From Treponema sp. (GTDB lineage Bacteria; Spirochaetota; Spirochaetia; Treponematales; Breznakiellaceae): DNA of 19,422 bases. The position numbers were made by a program, and so were the translations under genes. This document shows positions 7,259-14,610 of the stretch, piece after piece; within the stretch, counting starts at the first letter, position 1; every line of letters starts with the position of its first letter. Location of the stretch: NCBI GenBank assembly GCA_031263265.1, contig JAISGE010000108.1, positions 1 through 19,422 on the forward strand, written 5' to 3'. Below the pieces are notes generated by a model. It was not told where the DNA came from, made no database searches, and saw only the letters and a program-made list of their open reading frames with translations.

Positions 7259-7287
7259 TTAACAAGACAACCATTGTCTAGTATAAT
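7259..7287 (+). promoter_or_regulatory. Sigma-70-type promoter with spacer dyad
   Basis: TTAACA (7259-7264), a 17-base spacer and TATAAT (7282-7287) form a near-consensus promoter pointing at the AT-rich HAD gene, with the start of transcription expected near 7294. Inside the spacer AGACAA-CCA-TTGTCT (7265-7279) is a perfect 6-bp dyad, ideally placed for a repressor that blocks RNA polymerase. Both elements are seen directly, but repression is inferred. Confidence 0.6.
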
Positions 7288-7331
7288 TAAGTACGAGTAG
7301 AAACTAATCCTGTGCCCGTGAGGAGGGGAAG

Positions 7332-8849
7332 GTGGAAATTATTTTTGATTTAGATGGGACACTTTTGGATACTTCTATTGGTGTGTTAAGTTCAATTAGA
7401 TATGCTGAACGTAAGCTCAATTTATCGCCTATTTCCGATGAAAAAGTATGGGATTGGTATGGTCCTTCAAATGTTGATGCTTATGCTAAAAATTATGTAT
7501 TAAGTTATGAAAAAGCGGTTAAAGCAAATGAGTTTCATTTAGAATATAGTGTAAAAAACGCTACTCATTTAGCAAAAGTATATCCAGAAATTATTGAAAC
7601 ATTAAATAAGTTAAATAGAAACGGACACACTTTACATGTTGTTACCTTGCGCACAAAAAAATTTGCTAAAACAATTTTGAAAAATTTCGATTTAAGTGCT
7701 TATTTTGAGCATATTTGTGGACAAACCGATATAAATAACTTTGTATCTAAAGATACAATTATAAAGGATGCGCCGTTTTATAAGCCAGATAAAAAATTAT
7801 TGCTTATTGGCGATACAAAATCTGACTATTTTGCTTCCGAAAAACTTAACATTGATTTTTTAGGTGTAGGGTATGGATTTGGATATAAAAAAAATGATGG
7901 CCTCGAACATTTTGCCATGCATTCCGAAGAACTATTATGTTGTATTGAAAATTATTTAAATAAAGAAATAATGCAAGCAAATAAATTTGGTGTTAGAGAT
8001 AGTTGGGAACATTATATGTCTATATTATGGTTGTCAGTTTTGGATAATGTTATGCTAAATGAAAGTGCTAAAAAGAGCACGCTGGGGAAAACAGATATAA
8101 AAAAAGCAGTAATTGTTGAAATTGCACCAGGTGCAAGACATAAAATTGGCTTAGCTTTAGCAGATAAAAATTTTTGCGGGACACTTTATGTAATTGACCC
8201 ACATCCAATTGGATTAGAAGTAATTACTAACAAATATAAAGAAAATCTACCTAACGCTATTGTTATCGGCATTGAAAAACCAATTATCAAATCACTTGAA
8301 GATATCAAAGAAAATGTTGATATTATTTTGGGAAATCATATTCTTGATGATTTAATTATTAGTAATTATTTATCAAGTCATGATTTTATAACATCATTTA
8401 ATTCTACTAAAATGACTGATAGTTATGAAGTTCTCATGGATAATTGGCAAAAATTAATTGCTAATAAAAATACATTAAAAGAAACGATTAATAAAACTTT
8501 ATATGATTTACAAACAACAATAAATTATTTGAAACCTAATTATTTAATTTTAAGTCAATATTATAGTAATACCTTTTTTCGGAATAAGCAAAAAATACAA
8601 TATAGTGATAAAATTGCAATTAGTGTTTTAGGTCAACTACGACACTTAAATTGTATTGATGACAATAAATTGGTTGCACAATTTAATCAAAGATTACCTT
8701 TAATTGATGTTTTTTATAAACAGCAATGGTATATAAAAAATCTATTTGAGCCAAAACACTGGTTAATGATGAATTTAATAAAGACGAAAAACATATCGCT
8801 TACTACATTATTTTCTTTTGAAAGATTGCTAAAAGATACAGGTCTTTAA
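7332..8849 (+). CDS. HAD-family phosphatase fused to Rossmann/methyltransferase-like domain
   Basis: This is a 505-residue two-domain protein. Residues 1-210 form a phosphoglycolate-phosphatase-like HAD hydrolase: motif I DLDGTLLDT (nucleophile Asp 6, Asp 8), motif II Thr 105 in VVTLRT, motif III Lys 151, and motif IV GDTKSD (161-166). Residues 255-350 look like a class I SAM-methyltransferase Rossmann core: VIVEIAPGARH as motif I, LYVIDPHP as the next strand, and VDIILGNHILDD as motif IV. The last 150 residues are unassigned. The start is GTG 7332, five bases after AGGAGG. The gene is far richer in A+T than its neighbours, with AAA/TTA-type codons, which points to recent transfer. It stands alone with its own promoter. 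The HAD part is secure; the second domain is a pattern-based guess. Confidence 0.85.
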   Translation: MEIIFDLDGTLLDTSIGVLSSIRYAERKLNLSPISDEKVWDWYGPSNVDAYAKNYVLSYEKAVKANEFHLEYSVKNATHLAKVYPEIIETLNKLNRNGHTLHVVTLRTKKFAKTILKNFDLSAYFEHICGQTDINNFVSKDTIIKDAPFYKPDKKLLLIGDTKSDYFASEKLNIDFLGVGYGFGYKKNDGLEHFAMHSEELLCCIENYLNKEIMQANKFGVRDSWEHYMSILWLSVLDNVMLNESAKKSTLGKTDIKKAVIVEIAPGARHKIGLALADKNFCGTLYVIDPHPIGLEVITNKYKENLPNAIVIGIEKPIIKSLEDIKENVDIILGNHILDDLIISNYLSSHDFITSFNSTKMTDSYEVLMDNWQKLIANKNTLKETINKTLYDLQTTINYLKPNYLILSQYYSNTFFRNKQKIQYSDKIAISVLGQLRHLNCIDDNKLVAQFNQRLPLIDVFYKQQWYIKNLFEPKHWLMMNLIKTKNISLTTLFSFERLLKDTGL

Positions 8850-9035
8850 GTGTCATTCAATGACTGTCAATAGTTTGTACGTTAGTTTAAGCTAAGAAGA
8901 CAAGGCTTTGTACCGGAACTTCAGCGACTTGGGCGGAGGTTTGTCTCTGGTCTTTGGGCAATGAACAGTGCGGGCACAAGACGTTTGTTGAGTATGATAC
9001 CTACAACCAGAGAATTATTGGGTAAACAACATCTT
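8850..9035. other. Intergenic region between convergent genes
   Basis: The HAD gene (plus) and selD (minus) converge here. Just after the HAD stop lies the small palindrome GTCATTCAATGAC (8852-8864). From about 8885 base composition returns to the genomic norm. A 44-codon frame ends at a TAA near 9024 and contains CGHKTFVEYD, which might be a fragment of a zinc-ribbon or transposase gene, but it has no start and no match I recognise. I see no clear U-tract terminator for either gene. Confidence 0.35.
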
Positions 9036-10076
9036 TTATTTGAATCGTATCAACATTTCTGATCTCGGTACAATTTCTCCTATGATCGCGGCATATTCGT
9101 CTCCGGCAGTTCTTATACGAAGGACAAGTTCCTCCGCTTCACCGGGAGGCGCGGCTATCAAAAGCCCTCCCGATGTTTGCGGGTCGAACATCAGCTCCTG
9201 GGTGGCAAAGGGGAGCGGGCTGACATCAACGGCCTTTTCCACCCGATTACGGTTGCGCTGCCCCGCAGCAGTCAAGAGGTAATCATTCGCGTAGTCTACT
9301 GCTTCAGGAATAAACGGCAGGGCATCAGGATAGAGTACCATTGCCGCAGAGTCTCCGGCCATTTCCAAGGCATGAACGAGAAGCCCGAACCCGGTAACAT
9401 CCGTACAGGCGCTTACCTTAAAGTCTGCCATGCTTTCGCCGGCATAGCGGTTCAGTCTTTCCATAGAGGCAAGCGCCCGCCGGGTCGCCGTCTCATCTGC
9501 CATCCCGACCCGTAGCGCGGCCATCACGATTCCTACGCCCAGCGGCTTGGTAAGTAGTAATTTGTGCCCAATCTTCGGCGTATTGTTACGTAGTACCTTC
9601 GCTGTTTCAACGATCCCGGTAACAGCCAGGCCGTATTTTGGCTCCTTGTCGTATATCGAGTGCCCCCCACCCAATACGGCTCCGGCTTCCGCGATCTTTT
9701 CCACGCCTCCGGCCACTATATCTACCAGCACTGTTTTGTCCATCGCCTCAGGAAAACACACCAGGTTCAGCGCCAGCATTGGACGGCCGCCCATTGCCCA
9801 TACATCGCTCAAGGCGTTTGCCGCAGCAATCCGCCCGAATGTTTTTGCGTCATCGATCATAGGCGGAAAAAAATCAACGGTGAAGATAAGCGAACGTTCC
9901 TCATCGAGTTGATAAACCGCAGCGTCATCGGACGTGTCATATCCAACGAGTAGCCTTGGGTTACTACCAACTGGAATCCCTGCTAACAAATGTGCAAGCC
10001 CCTCACTCTCTATCTTCGCACCGCATCCACCGCTCACGCAGTTTGACAACAGCGAATCTTTTCCTTGCGTGCTCAT
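9036..10076 (-). CDS. selD: Selenide, water dikinase (selenophosphate synthetase)
   Basis: SelD, 346 residues, makes selenophosphate from selenide and ATP, the selenium donor for selenocysteine and selenouridine. The glycine-rich N-terminus GGCGAKI supplies the catalytic Cys 18 and Lys 21; Cys is encoded by TGC, so this is the Cys form, not the Sec form. Family blocks are intact: DDAAVY, TVDFFPPMIDD, AANALSDVWAMGG, GGHSI, CTDVTGFGLLVHALEMAG and DPQTSGGLL. ATG 10076 follows GGGAGG closely. A GTG at 10103 would extend it through the ribosome site and is less likely. It is the last gene of the minus-strand sulfur/selenium set, after yedE. Its presence shows that this organism uses selenium. Confidence 0.96.
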   Translation of the reverse strand: MSTQGKDSLLSNCVSGGCGAKIESEGLAHLLAGIPVGSNPRLLVGYDTSDDAAVYQLDEERSLIFTVDFFPPMIDDAKTFGRIAAANALSDVWAMGGRPMLALNLVCFPEAMDKTVLVDIVAGGVEKIAEAGAVLGGGHSIYDKEPKYGLAVTGIVETAKVLRNNTPKIGHKLLLTKPLGVGIVMAALRVGMADETATRRALASMERLNRYAGESMADFKVSACTDVTGFGLLVHALEMAGDSAAMVLYPDALPFIPEAVDYANDYLLTAAGQRNRNRVEKAVDVSPLPFATQELMFDPQTSGGLLIAAPPGEAEELVLRIRTAGDEYAAIIGEIVPRSEMLIRFK

Positions 10077-10089
10077 AGTTCCTCCCTTA

Positions 10090-10209
10090 TTATTTTTGCC
10101 CACCGGATATGAGTGTCCTCAAGGACGCGGCAAGCACTTCCCGGCTTTGTGCTTCGACGCGGATGATATACCCGCAGGACGCGCCGAAGCTGTAGGGCGA
10201 CGATGAACT
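10090..10209 (-). pseudogene. Se/S carrier-like (DUF3343) C-terminal fragment
   Basis: Directly behind the TGA stop of yedE, and in the same frame, 39 sense codons follow before TAA at 10092-10090. They include PYSFGASCGYIIRVEA, which resembles the C-terminal half of the small putative Se/S carrier proteins (DUF3343), where a P-x-x-x-[SG]-[AS]-x-CG block precedes a strand. Genes for that family commonly sit with yedE and selD. Here the N-terminal 35 or so residues are missing and there is no start codon. It is either a decayed gene or an extension reached by reading the UGA as selenocysteine. No convincing SECIS hairpin was found. The family assignment is by eye. Confidence 0.5.
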
Positions 10210-11307
10210 TCACGCGGCCGCTGATTTTGGGCGGCAGCGCAGCGCGAAAAACGCGACCAGGACAAGCCCGACAAGGACGGCGACCTTTCCGTTGAAGGGC
10301 ACGCCGGAGGGGGAAGCGGCAAGGGCGAAGTTATGGGCCGTGGCACCCGCCGCGATAAACGCGAGGAGGCAGATACCCGCGTCAGCATCCCCCTGCCCCG
10401 CCTTGATGATCTGGCGCAGCGGGCAGCCACCTATCAGCACGGAACCGAAACCGGCAAGAACCATGCCGAGAAAATTCCACAGGGCCTGAGTGTGCGCGAT
10501 GGGCTGCCCCGCAAAACCGGGTTTGAATGTCCCGACGATCAGGTTTCCCACAAAGGCCGCGGCGATTATCCCGAGGTATCCGGCAAAGGACCAGCCTTTC
10601 TTGAGCAGGAAAAGGTCCCGGAATCCGCCGGCGATACAGAAACCGCTTTGGTGGCAGAGGGCGCCGATAATAAGCGCCACGGCAAGGGCGATAAGAACGG
10701 GCGCGTGCAGGGAGCCGGGTCCTTCGGCGCTGAATTTAATGAAGGCGGGCCGCACCACCAGGAACACCAGTAACAGCATGGCCAAGGCCGGGATGACGAG
10801 GGCGTTGAGGCCCGCCGCTGGTCGACCCTGGTTCGCGTCTGTCCGGGCGCCGCCAGCATTTGCAAGGCTGAAGCCCTTTTTCAGGGCAAACGCGCCCAGT
10901 CCCGTGCCGGCGAAAAACCCGGCAAGGCCGACCACGGCGTTAAGGTCCCCCGCCCCGACGCGAAGGGCCAGCCGCAGGGGGCAGCCCAGAAACACCAGGC
11001 ACCCCACCATGATAAAGAACGCTATGGCAAAACGGATAAGGGGGCTTGTGGAAACCTGAACAGGTTTCCAGTCGCGCCGCGCCAGGGCAAGCAAAAAAGC
11101 GCCGAGGACGAATCCCACGATTTCTGGCCTCAGGTACTGGACCGTTGCCGCGCTGTGGAAGCCCAGGGCCCCCGCCACGTCCCGCAGGAAACAAGCGGCG
11201 CAAATCCCCATGTTAGCGGGATTGCCAAGCGCCATAAGCGTTATCGCTGTGGCGCCTATGACGATGCCGGTTCCGATAACCCACATCCGATCTGTTCTAA
11301 CTGCCAT
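10210..11307 (-). CDS. yedE: YedE-family putative selenium transporter
   Basis: This 365-residue polytopic membrane protein of the YeeE/YedE family matches the branch annotated as putative selenium transporter. Two repeat halves carry the conserved thiol motifs expected to hand a chalcogen across the membrane: GICAACFLRD (Cys 36, 39) and GCPLRLALRVGAGD in the first half, GFCIAGGFRD and GGCPLRQIIKAGQGD in the second. A hydrophilic linker separates the halves near residues 150-165. ATG 11307 follows GAGGAGG with good spacing. The gene lies just before selD, the classic neighbourhood for this branch, which supports selenium rather than sulfur as cargo. A Se/S-carrier-like fragment follows its TGA in frame. 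Confidence 0.9.
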   Translation of the reverse strand: MAVRTDRMWVIGTGIVIGATAITLMALGNPANMGICAACFLRDVAGALGFHSAATVQYLRPEIVGFVLGAFLLALARRDWKPVQVSTSPLIRFAIAFFIMVGCLVFLGCPLRLALRVGAGDLNAVVGLAGFFAGTGLGAFALKKGFSLANAGGARTDANQGRPAAGLNALVIPALAMLLLVFLVVRPAFIKFSAEGPGSLHAPVLIALAVALIIGALCHQSGFCIAGGFRDLFLLKKGWSFAGYLGIIAAAFVGNLIVGTFKPGFAGQPIAHTQALWNFLGMVLAGFGSVLIGGCPLRQIIKAGQGDADAGICLLAFIAAGATAHNFALAASPSGVPFNGKVAVLVGLVLVAFFALRCRPKSAAA

Positions 11308-11319
11308 ACTGCCTCCTCA

Positions 11320-11334
11320 CCCCCTCCTTGGGGG
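11320..11334 (-). promoter_or_regulatory. C5/G5 hairpin before yedE ribosome site
   Basis: CCCCC and GGGGG (11320-11324, 11330-11334) flank a 5-base loop just upstream of the GAGGAGG site of yedE. On the transcript the loop and 3' arm read AAGGAGGGGG, a second Shine-Dalgarno-like run tucked in the hairpin. This may modulate translation of yedE. The role is inferred from position. Confidence 0.35.
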
Positions 11335-11378
11335 TTTCCAAATTTTAACTAACCACAAGGGCTAATTTTTCAAACAAG

Positions 11379-11401
11379 GGCAATTCCCCTCAGGAATTGC
11401 C
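11379..11401 (-). promoter_or_regulatory. 9-bp stem-loop over the stop of the TrxR-like gene
   Basis: GGCAATTCC (11379-11387) and GGAATTGCC (11393-11401) form a perfect 9-bp stem with a 5-base loop that contains the TGA stop of the flavoprotein gene. On the minus strand it is followed by CTTGTTTG, a poor U-tract, so it is either a leaky terminator or a barrier to RNA decay between the flavoprotein gene and yedE. Confidence 0.5.
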
Positions 11402-12334
11402 ACTCCTCACTCTGAGATACTGTTCCGCCATATAAGCGGCTATGGCTCCGTCGCCAACGGCAGTGGCAATCTGCCGAAGCGTCTTTTTCCGCACATCCCC
11501 GGCGGCAAAAATGCCTGGTATGCCGGTTTCCATGTCTTCGTTGGTGATGATGTAAGCTCCGAGGCTTAAATTGAGCAGCCCCTCGAAAATAGAGGTGTTT
11601 GGGAGAAAGCCGATGAAAAGAAAACAACCGTCAACGTCTAGGGGATTACATGCTCCGGTTTGGGTGTTTTTCAGAACCACCTGCCTGAGCAGGTCGTCCC
11701 CCTCAAATCCCGCTACTGTGGTATTCCATAAAAATCGAATCTTGGGATTGGCCAGGGCATTTTCCTGGACGGCTTTCTGGGCCCTTGTTTTCCCCTCCTC
11801 ATGCCGCACGGAAATCAGCACCTCCCGGGCAAAGCGGCTAAGGTAGATGCTCTCCTCAAGCGCGGTATTGCCGGAACCGATGACCAGGACCCTTTTTCCG
11901 GTATACTGCGGCGCGTCACAGGTCGCACAAAAGGAGATGCCTCGGTCCATAAACCGTTCCTCGTTCAAGGCGCCGGTCAAGCGCGGACGGCCACCGGTGG
12001 CGGCAATCACCACTGGGGCCAGGTAGTCTGTCCTGAACGTGCGGACCAGTTTATAATCCCCGCGATTCTCCACGGATTGTACGTCCGTCAGTTTTATGGC
12101 TACGCCGCATTTCCTCAACTGTTTGTCAAAAAGGCGCATGAGTTCCGTGCCGTCTATGCCGTCCGGGAAACCCGGATAATTCTCTACCAGAGCAGTCCCG
12201 GTCGCCTGTCCTCCGATAAGGGACTTTTCAATAAGCAGGGTTTTGAGCCGCGCCCGGCCTGCGTATAGGGCGGCGGTCATGCCTGCCGCTCCACCGCCAA
12301 TGACAATCACTTCATATTCTGTGTTTTCCACCAT
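11390..12334 (-). CDS. Thioredoxin-reductase-like FAD disulfide reductase
   Basis: This 314-residue flavoprotein has the layout of low-molecular-weight thioredoxin reductase: FAD site GGGAAGMTAALYAGRA near residue 13, redox disulfide CATC about residue 135, a nucleotide-binding GSGNTALEES, and the C-terminal FAD block GIFAAGDVRKKTLRQIATAVGDG. The segment that is HRRxxFRA in NADPH-dependent enzymes reads VRHEEGKTRAQK, so cofactor preference or electron donor may differ. No thioredoxin gene is beside it. In this operon it may reduce cystine, selenocystine, selenite or persulfides, or recharge TusA. ATG 12334 is eight bases after AAGGAG and only 12 bases from the yeeE stop. The fold is sure; the physiological partner is not. 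Confidence 0.88.
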   Translation of the reverse strand: MVENTEYEVIVIGGGAAGMTAALYAGRARLKTLLIEKSLIGGQATGTALVENYPGFPDGIDGTELMRLFDKQLRKCGVAIKLTDVQSVENRGDYKLVRTFRTDYLAPVVIAATGGRPRLTGALNEERFMDRGISFCATCDAPQYTGKRVLVIGSGNTALEESIYLSRFAREVLISVRHEEGKTRAQKAVQENALANPKIRFLWNTTVAGFEGDDLLRQVVLKNTQTGACNPLDVDGCFLFIGFLPNTSIFEGLLNLSLGAYIITNEDMETGIPGIFAAGDVRKKTLRQIATAVGDGAIAAYMAEQYLRVRSGNS

Positions 12335-12346
12335 GATTCATACTCC

Positions 12347-13504
12347 TTATGGTTTAAGGCTACCAAAAGAAGCGATTTTATGCCGCTCCCAGCGGTCCAG
12401 CACAATCCATAGCAACAGCAGCACCAACAACTGGACAAGCATTGCCGGACCGATGCCGCCCAGCAGTTTAGGAAGGTACAGCCCTTTGCCACTATAAAGC
12501 GCCGGGGTCTTCGTAATCACGGTCATCAACGGGGCGCTGGCTATGCCGCCGGCAATGAAAAACACCAAGGTAATCAGGCTCTGGACGTACCCTTCACCGA
12601 TCCGTATAAAGGTGCCGGAAGCGCAGCAGCCGGCCAGGACCGCGCCGATGCCGAAAATAAAGGCGCCAAATACCAGATGAAGCCCGATAGGGCCGCCGGG
12701 CGCGGTTTCCGGCAGTTTGGAAAGGTCTACGCCGTAACGCGCCAGATGAAGCCCGCCAAACCCGATGGTGGATACCGCCAACGCGACAACCAGGGCTTTG
12801 GATACTTTCGCGCTTCCCGTGAGGACCGGGTCCCGGTAGGCTGCGGTGAAGCAGAACCGGGAGTGCTGTATCGCGTAACCGATGCCCAGGCCGATGAAAA
12901 GCATGAATCCTGCGGCAGGGGCTTCTTTTTTGGTGAGCAGGGCAAAGACGATTCCCGCGGCAAGAAGGACGAGGGCAACGGTTATCTGGATGCGCTGGTT
13001 CCTTTGGCGTTCAGCGGCGCTGAGGATTTTCCGGCCCGCCCTGCGTTCATGGGAAACCGGGGGCAGGAACCACCGGGTCAGTATCTTTCCGCCCACCGCC
13101 GCGCCGAGGAACACGAACACGAGGAATATCCAGCCGCTTAAAGACATGGCGGGTATCGAAGAAAACATCGCGCCGATATTGCATCCCGGATTGATCCGTG
13201 CGCCGATTCCCATGAGAAAGCCCCCCAGGACAGCGGCCCAGACCTGCCGGGAGCTTTTGATGCCCCGGATTTTCCACTGGGCCGACAACAGGCATGAAAT
13301 CAACGCGCCGAAGGTAAGGGCCACGTTGGTAATGGAAGCCTGGTTGTTCACAAAGTGGTATTTGGCAAGGCTGCCGTTAAAAACCGGCCATTTATCGGCG
13401 TTAATGCCGATGAGGGTGAGGAATTTGCCGCCCCAGATAGGCAAAGGCCCAAAAATACCCCAAGCCCCGGCAAATGTCGCGAGCATTACGGCCAAGATTG
13501 CCAT
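12347..13504 (-). CDS. yeeE: YeeE/YedE-family thiosulfate (sulfur) transporter
   Basis: This polytopic inner-membrane protein of the YeeE/YedE family, 385 residues from ATG 13504, is related to thiosulfate importers; a spirochaete YeeE is the structurally studied example. Thiol motifs include NPGCNIGAMF, SRFCFTAAYRD and GCCASGTFIRIGEG, the Cys relay thought to pass thiosulfate sulfur. ATG 13504 has no ribosome site and cuts into the first membrane span. The frame stays open upstream to the tusA stop and encodes IKNEWSYTTGAVV, which looks like genuine YeeE N-terminal sequence. The only well-placed initiator is an ACG at 13579-13577, six bases after AAGGAG, so the true protein is probably about 410 residues. 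It follows tusA directly. Confidence 0.88.
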   Translation of the reverse strand: MAILAVMLATFAGAWGIFGPLPIWGGKFLTLIGINADKWPVFNGSLAKYHFVNNQASITNVALTFGALISCLLSAQWKIRGIKSSRQVWAAVLGGFLMGIGARINPGCNIGAMFSSIPAMSLSGWIFLVFVFLGAAVGGKILTRWFLPPVSHERRAGRKILSAAERQRNQRIQITVALVLLAAGIVFALLTKKEAPAAGFMLFIGLGIGYAIQHSRFCFTAAYRDPVLTGSAKVSKALVVALAVSTIGFGGLHLARYGVDLSKLPETAPGGPIGLHLVFGAFIFGIGAVLAGCCASGTFIRIGEGYVQSLITLVFFIAGGIASAPLMTVITKTPALYSGKGLYLPKLLGGIGPAMLVQLLVLLLLWIVLDRWERHKIASFGSLKP

Positions 13505-13582
13505 AACGACCGCGCCTGTGGTGTAGCTCCACTCGTTCTTGATGACGGTTTCGTAAAACGTTCGTTTGCGATTTTCCGTAGC

Positions 13583-13822
13583 TTACTCCTTGTTTATGGG
13601 TGCTTTTTCGATCACGATGTCCCATTCGCCTTCGCCGGTTTCTTCAATCTCAACATGGTAGGACCTGCTCCTAGCCCAGTCGGGAATGTTTTTAACGGCG
13701 CACGTATGGTCTACGTTTACCCTGAGTACGTCCCCTGCGGGCATGGTCTCAAGCTCCTGCTGCGTCTTGATGAGTGGAACCGGACAAGCCTCGCCCAAAC
13801 AATCAAGAAAATGTTCTGTCAT
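13583..13822 (-). CDS. tusA: TusA/SirA-family sulfur carrier
   Basis: This 79-residue TusA-family sulfur carrier has the hallmark LGEACPVPL, with the persulfide-bearing Cys 13 in the CPxP motif and a further Cys 8. TusA proteins shuttle sulfane sulfur, and in some bacteria selenium, in the cytoplasm. The C-terminus ends with strand EWDIVIEKAPINKE. ATG 13822 is preceded by AGGAGG (about 13828-13833). The gene is followed with no gap by yeeE, the common tusA-yeeE pair for thiosulfate uptake, and the AAGGAG that ends its coding region probably serves yeeE. It is shorter than the selenium-linked YedF proteins (about 200 residues), so plain TusA is the better call. Confidence 0.93.
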   Translation of the reverse strand: MTEHFLDCLGEACPVPLIKTQQELETMPAGDVLRVNVDHTCAVKNIPDWARSRSYHVEIEETGEGEWDIVIEKAPINKE

Positions 13823-13856
13823 TTTTGCCTCCTGCAAAATATGGTTTTGATTCGCA

Positions 13857-14609
13857 TTAATACTCCGCGCCGCGTACCAGCCTGAAACGTTGCAGGAATT
13901 GTTTGGTACGTTCTTCCCTGGTGTGATCAAACACATCTGCGGCGCTTCCCTGCTCGACGATTTCGCCCCCGTCGATGAAGACCACGCGACTTGCCGCTTC
14001 GTAAGCAAACTGCATCTCGTGGGTAACGATGATCATGGTTACGCCGCTTTTTGCGACATCCCGGATAAGGTCAAGGATGTCGTTTACCATTTCAGGGTCC
14101 AGGGCGCTTGTTGGTTCGTCAAACAGGAGGACTTTGGGGTTGAGCGCAAGCGCGCGGGCAATGCCTACCCGCTGCTGCTGACCGCCAGAGAGTTCAAAGG
14201 GCCGCGCGTCAAAGCGGCTTTTAAGGCCAACCCGGTCGAGAAAATCTTCGGCGATTGCACGGGCCGCGTCTTTTTTCATTTTCTTGGAGACGAGTAGCCC
14301 CTCCATGATGTTTTCACCGGCGCTTTTGTTGGCAAATAGCGCGTAGTTTTGGAAGACCATCGCGGTTTTTCTGCGCATCGCGATTTTTTCTTTGCCGCTG
14401 ATTTTTGCGAAATTAGTGCTTGTGTCTTCGATGCGGATAAAGCCTGAGTTTGCCTTTTCCAAAAAGTTGATGCAGCGCAGCAGCGTTGTTTTTCCCGAAC
14501 CAGAAGGACCGAGCAACGCGACAACATCGCCTTCGTTTACCGCAAGATCGATGCCGCGCAATACATGATTACTGCCGAAGGATTTACGTATTTGTTTTAT
14601 TTCCAGCAT
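13857..14609 (-). CDS. Amino-acid (cystine-type) ABC transporter ATPase
   Basis: This 250-residue polar amino-acid ABC ATPase powers the importer formed with the two permeases and two lipoproteins of the cluster. Walker A is GPSGSGKT (34-41), the Q-loop VFQNYALF, the signature LSGGQQQRVGIARAL, Walker B VLLFDEPTSALD, and the switch His lies in VTHEM. It is closest in pattern to GlnQ/TcyC/TcyN proteins. ATG 14609 was chosen since it overlaps the end of the permease gene (TAA at 14613-14611, then ATG) and begins the conserved MLEIKQIRKSFG. A start at 14678 would add 23 residues within the permease. Neighbouring TcyP and TusA make cystine or a related thiol amino acid the likely cargo. Confidence 0.93.
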   Translation of the reverse strand: MLEIKQIRKSFGSNHVLRGIDLAVNEGDVVALLGPSGSGKTTLLRCINFLEKANSGFIRIEDTSTNFAKISGKEKIAMRRKTAMVFQNYALFANKSAGENIMEGLLVSKKMKKDAARAIAEDFLDRVGLKSRFDARPFELSGGQQQRVGIARALALNPKVLLFDEPTSALDPEMVNDILDLIRDVAKSGVTMIIVTHEMQFAYEAASRVVFIDGGEIVEQGSAADVFDHTREERTKQFLQRFRLVRGAEY

Positions 14610-14610
14610 A

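Noticed and set aside
7050..7274. 74-codon minus-strand frame covering both inverted repeats
   Set aside because: Its upstream ATG lacks a ribosome site and the translated repeats make no sensible protein. Only the last 16 codons have a credible start signal.
8885..9026. Possible transposase or zinc-ribbon remnant (CGHKTFVEYD)
   Set aside because: The fragment is too short, lacks a start and shows no terminal inverted repeats or DDE pattern, so no mobile element is called.
10018..10030. Selenocysteine in SelD itself
   Set aside because: The catalytic codon is TGC, an ordinary Cys codon, so SelD is not a selenoprotein here.
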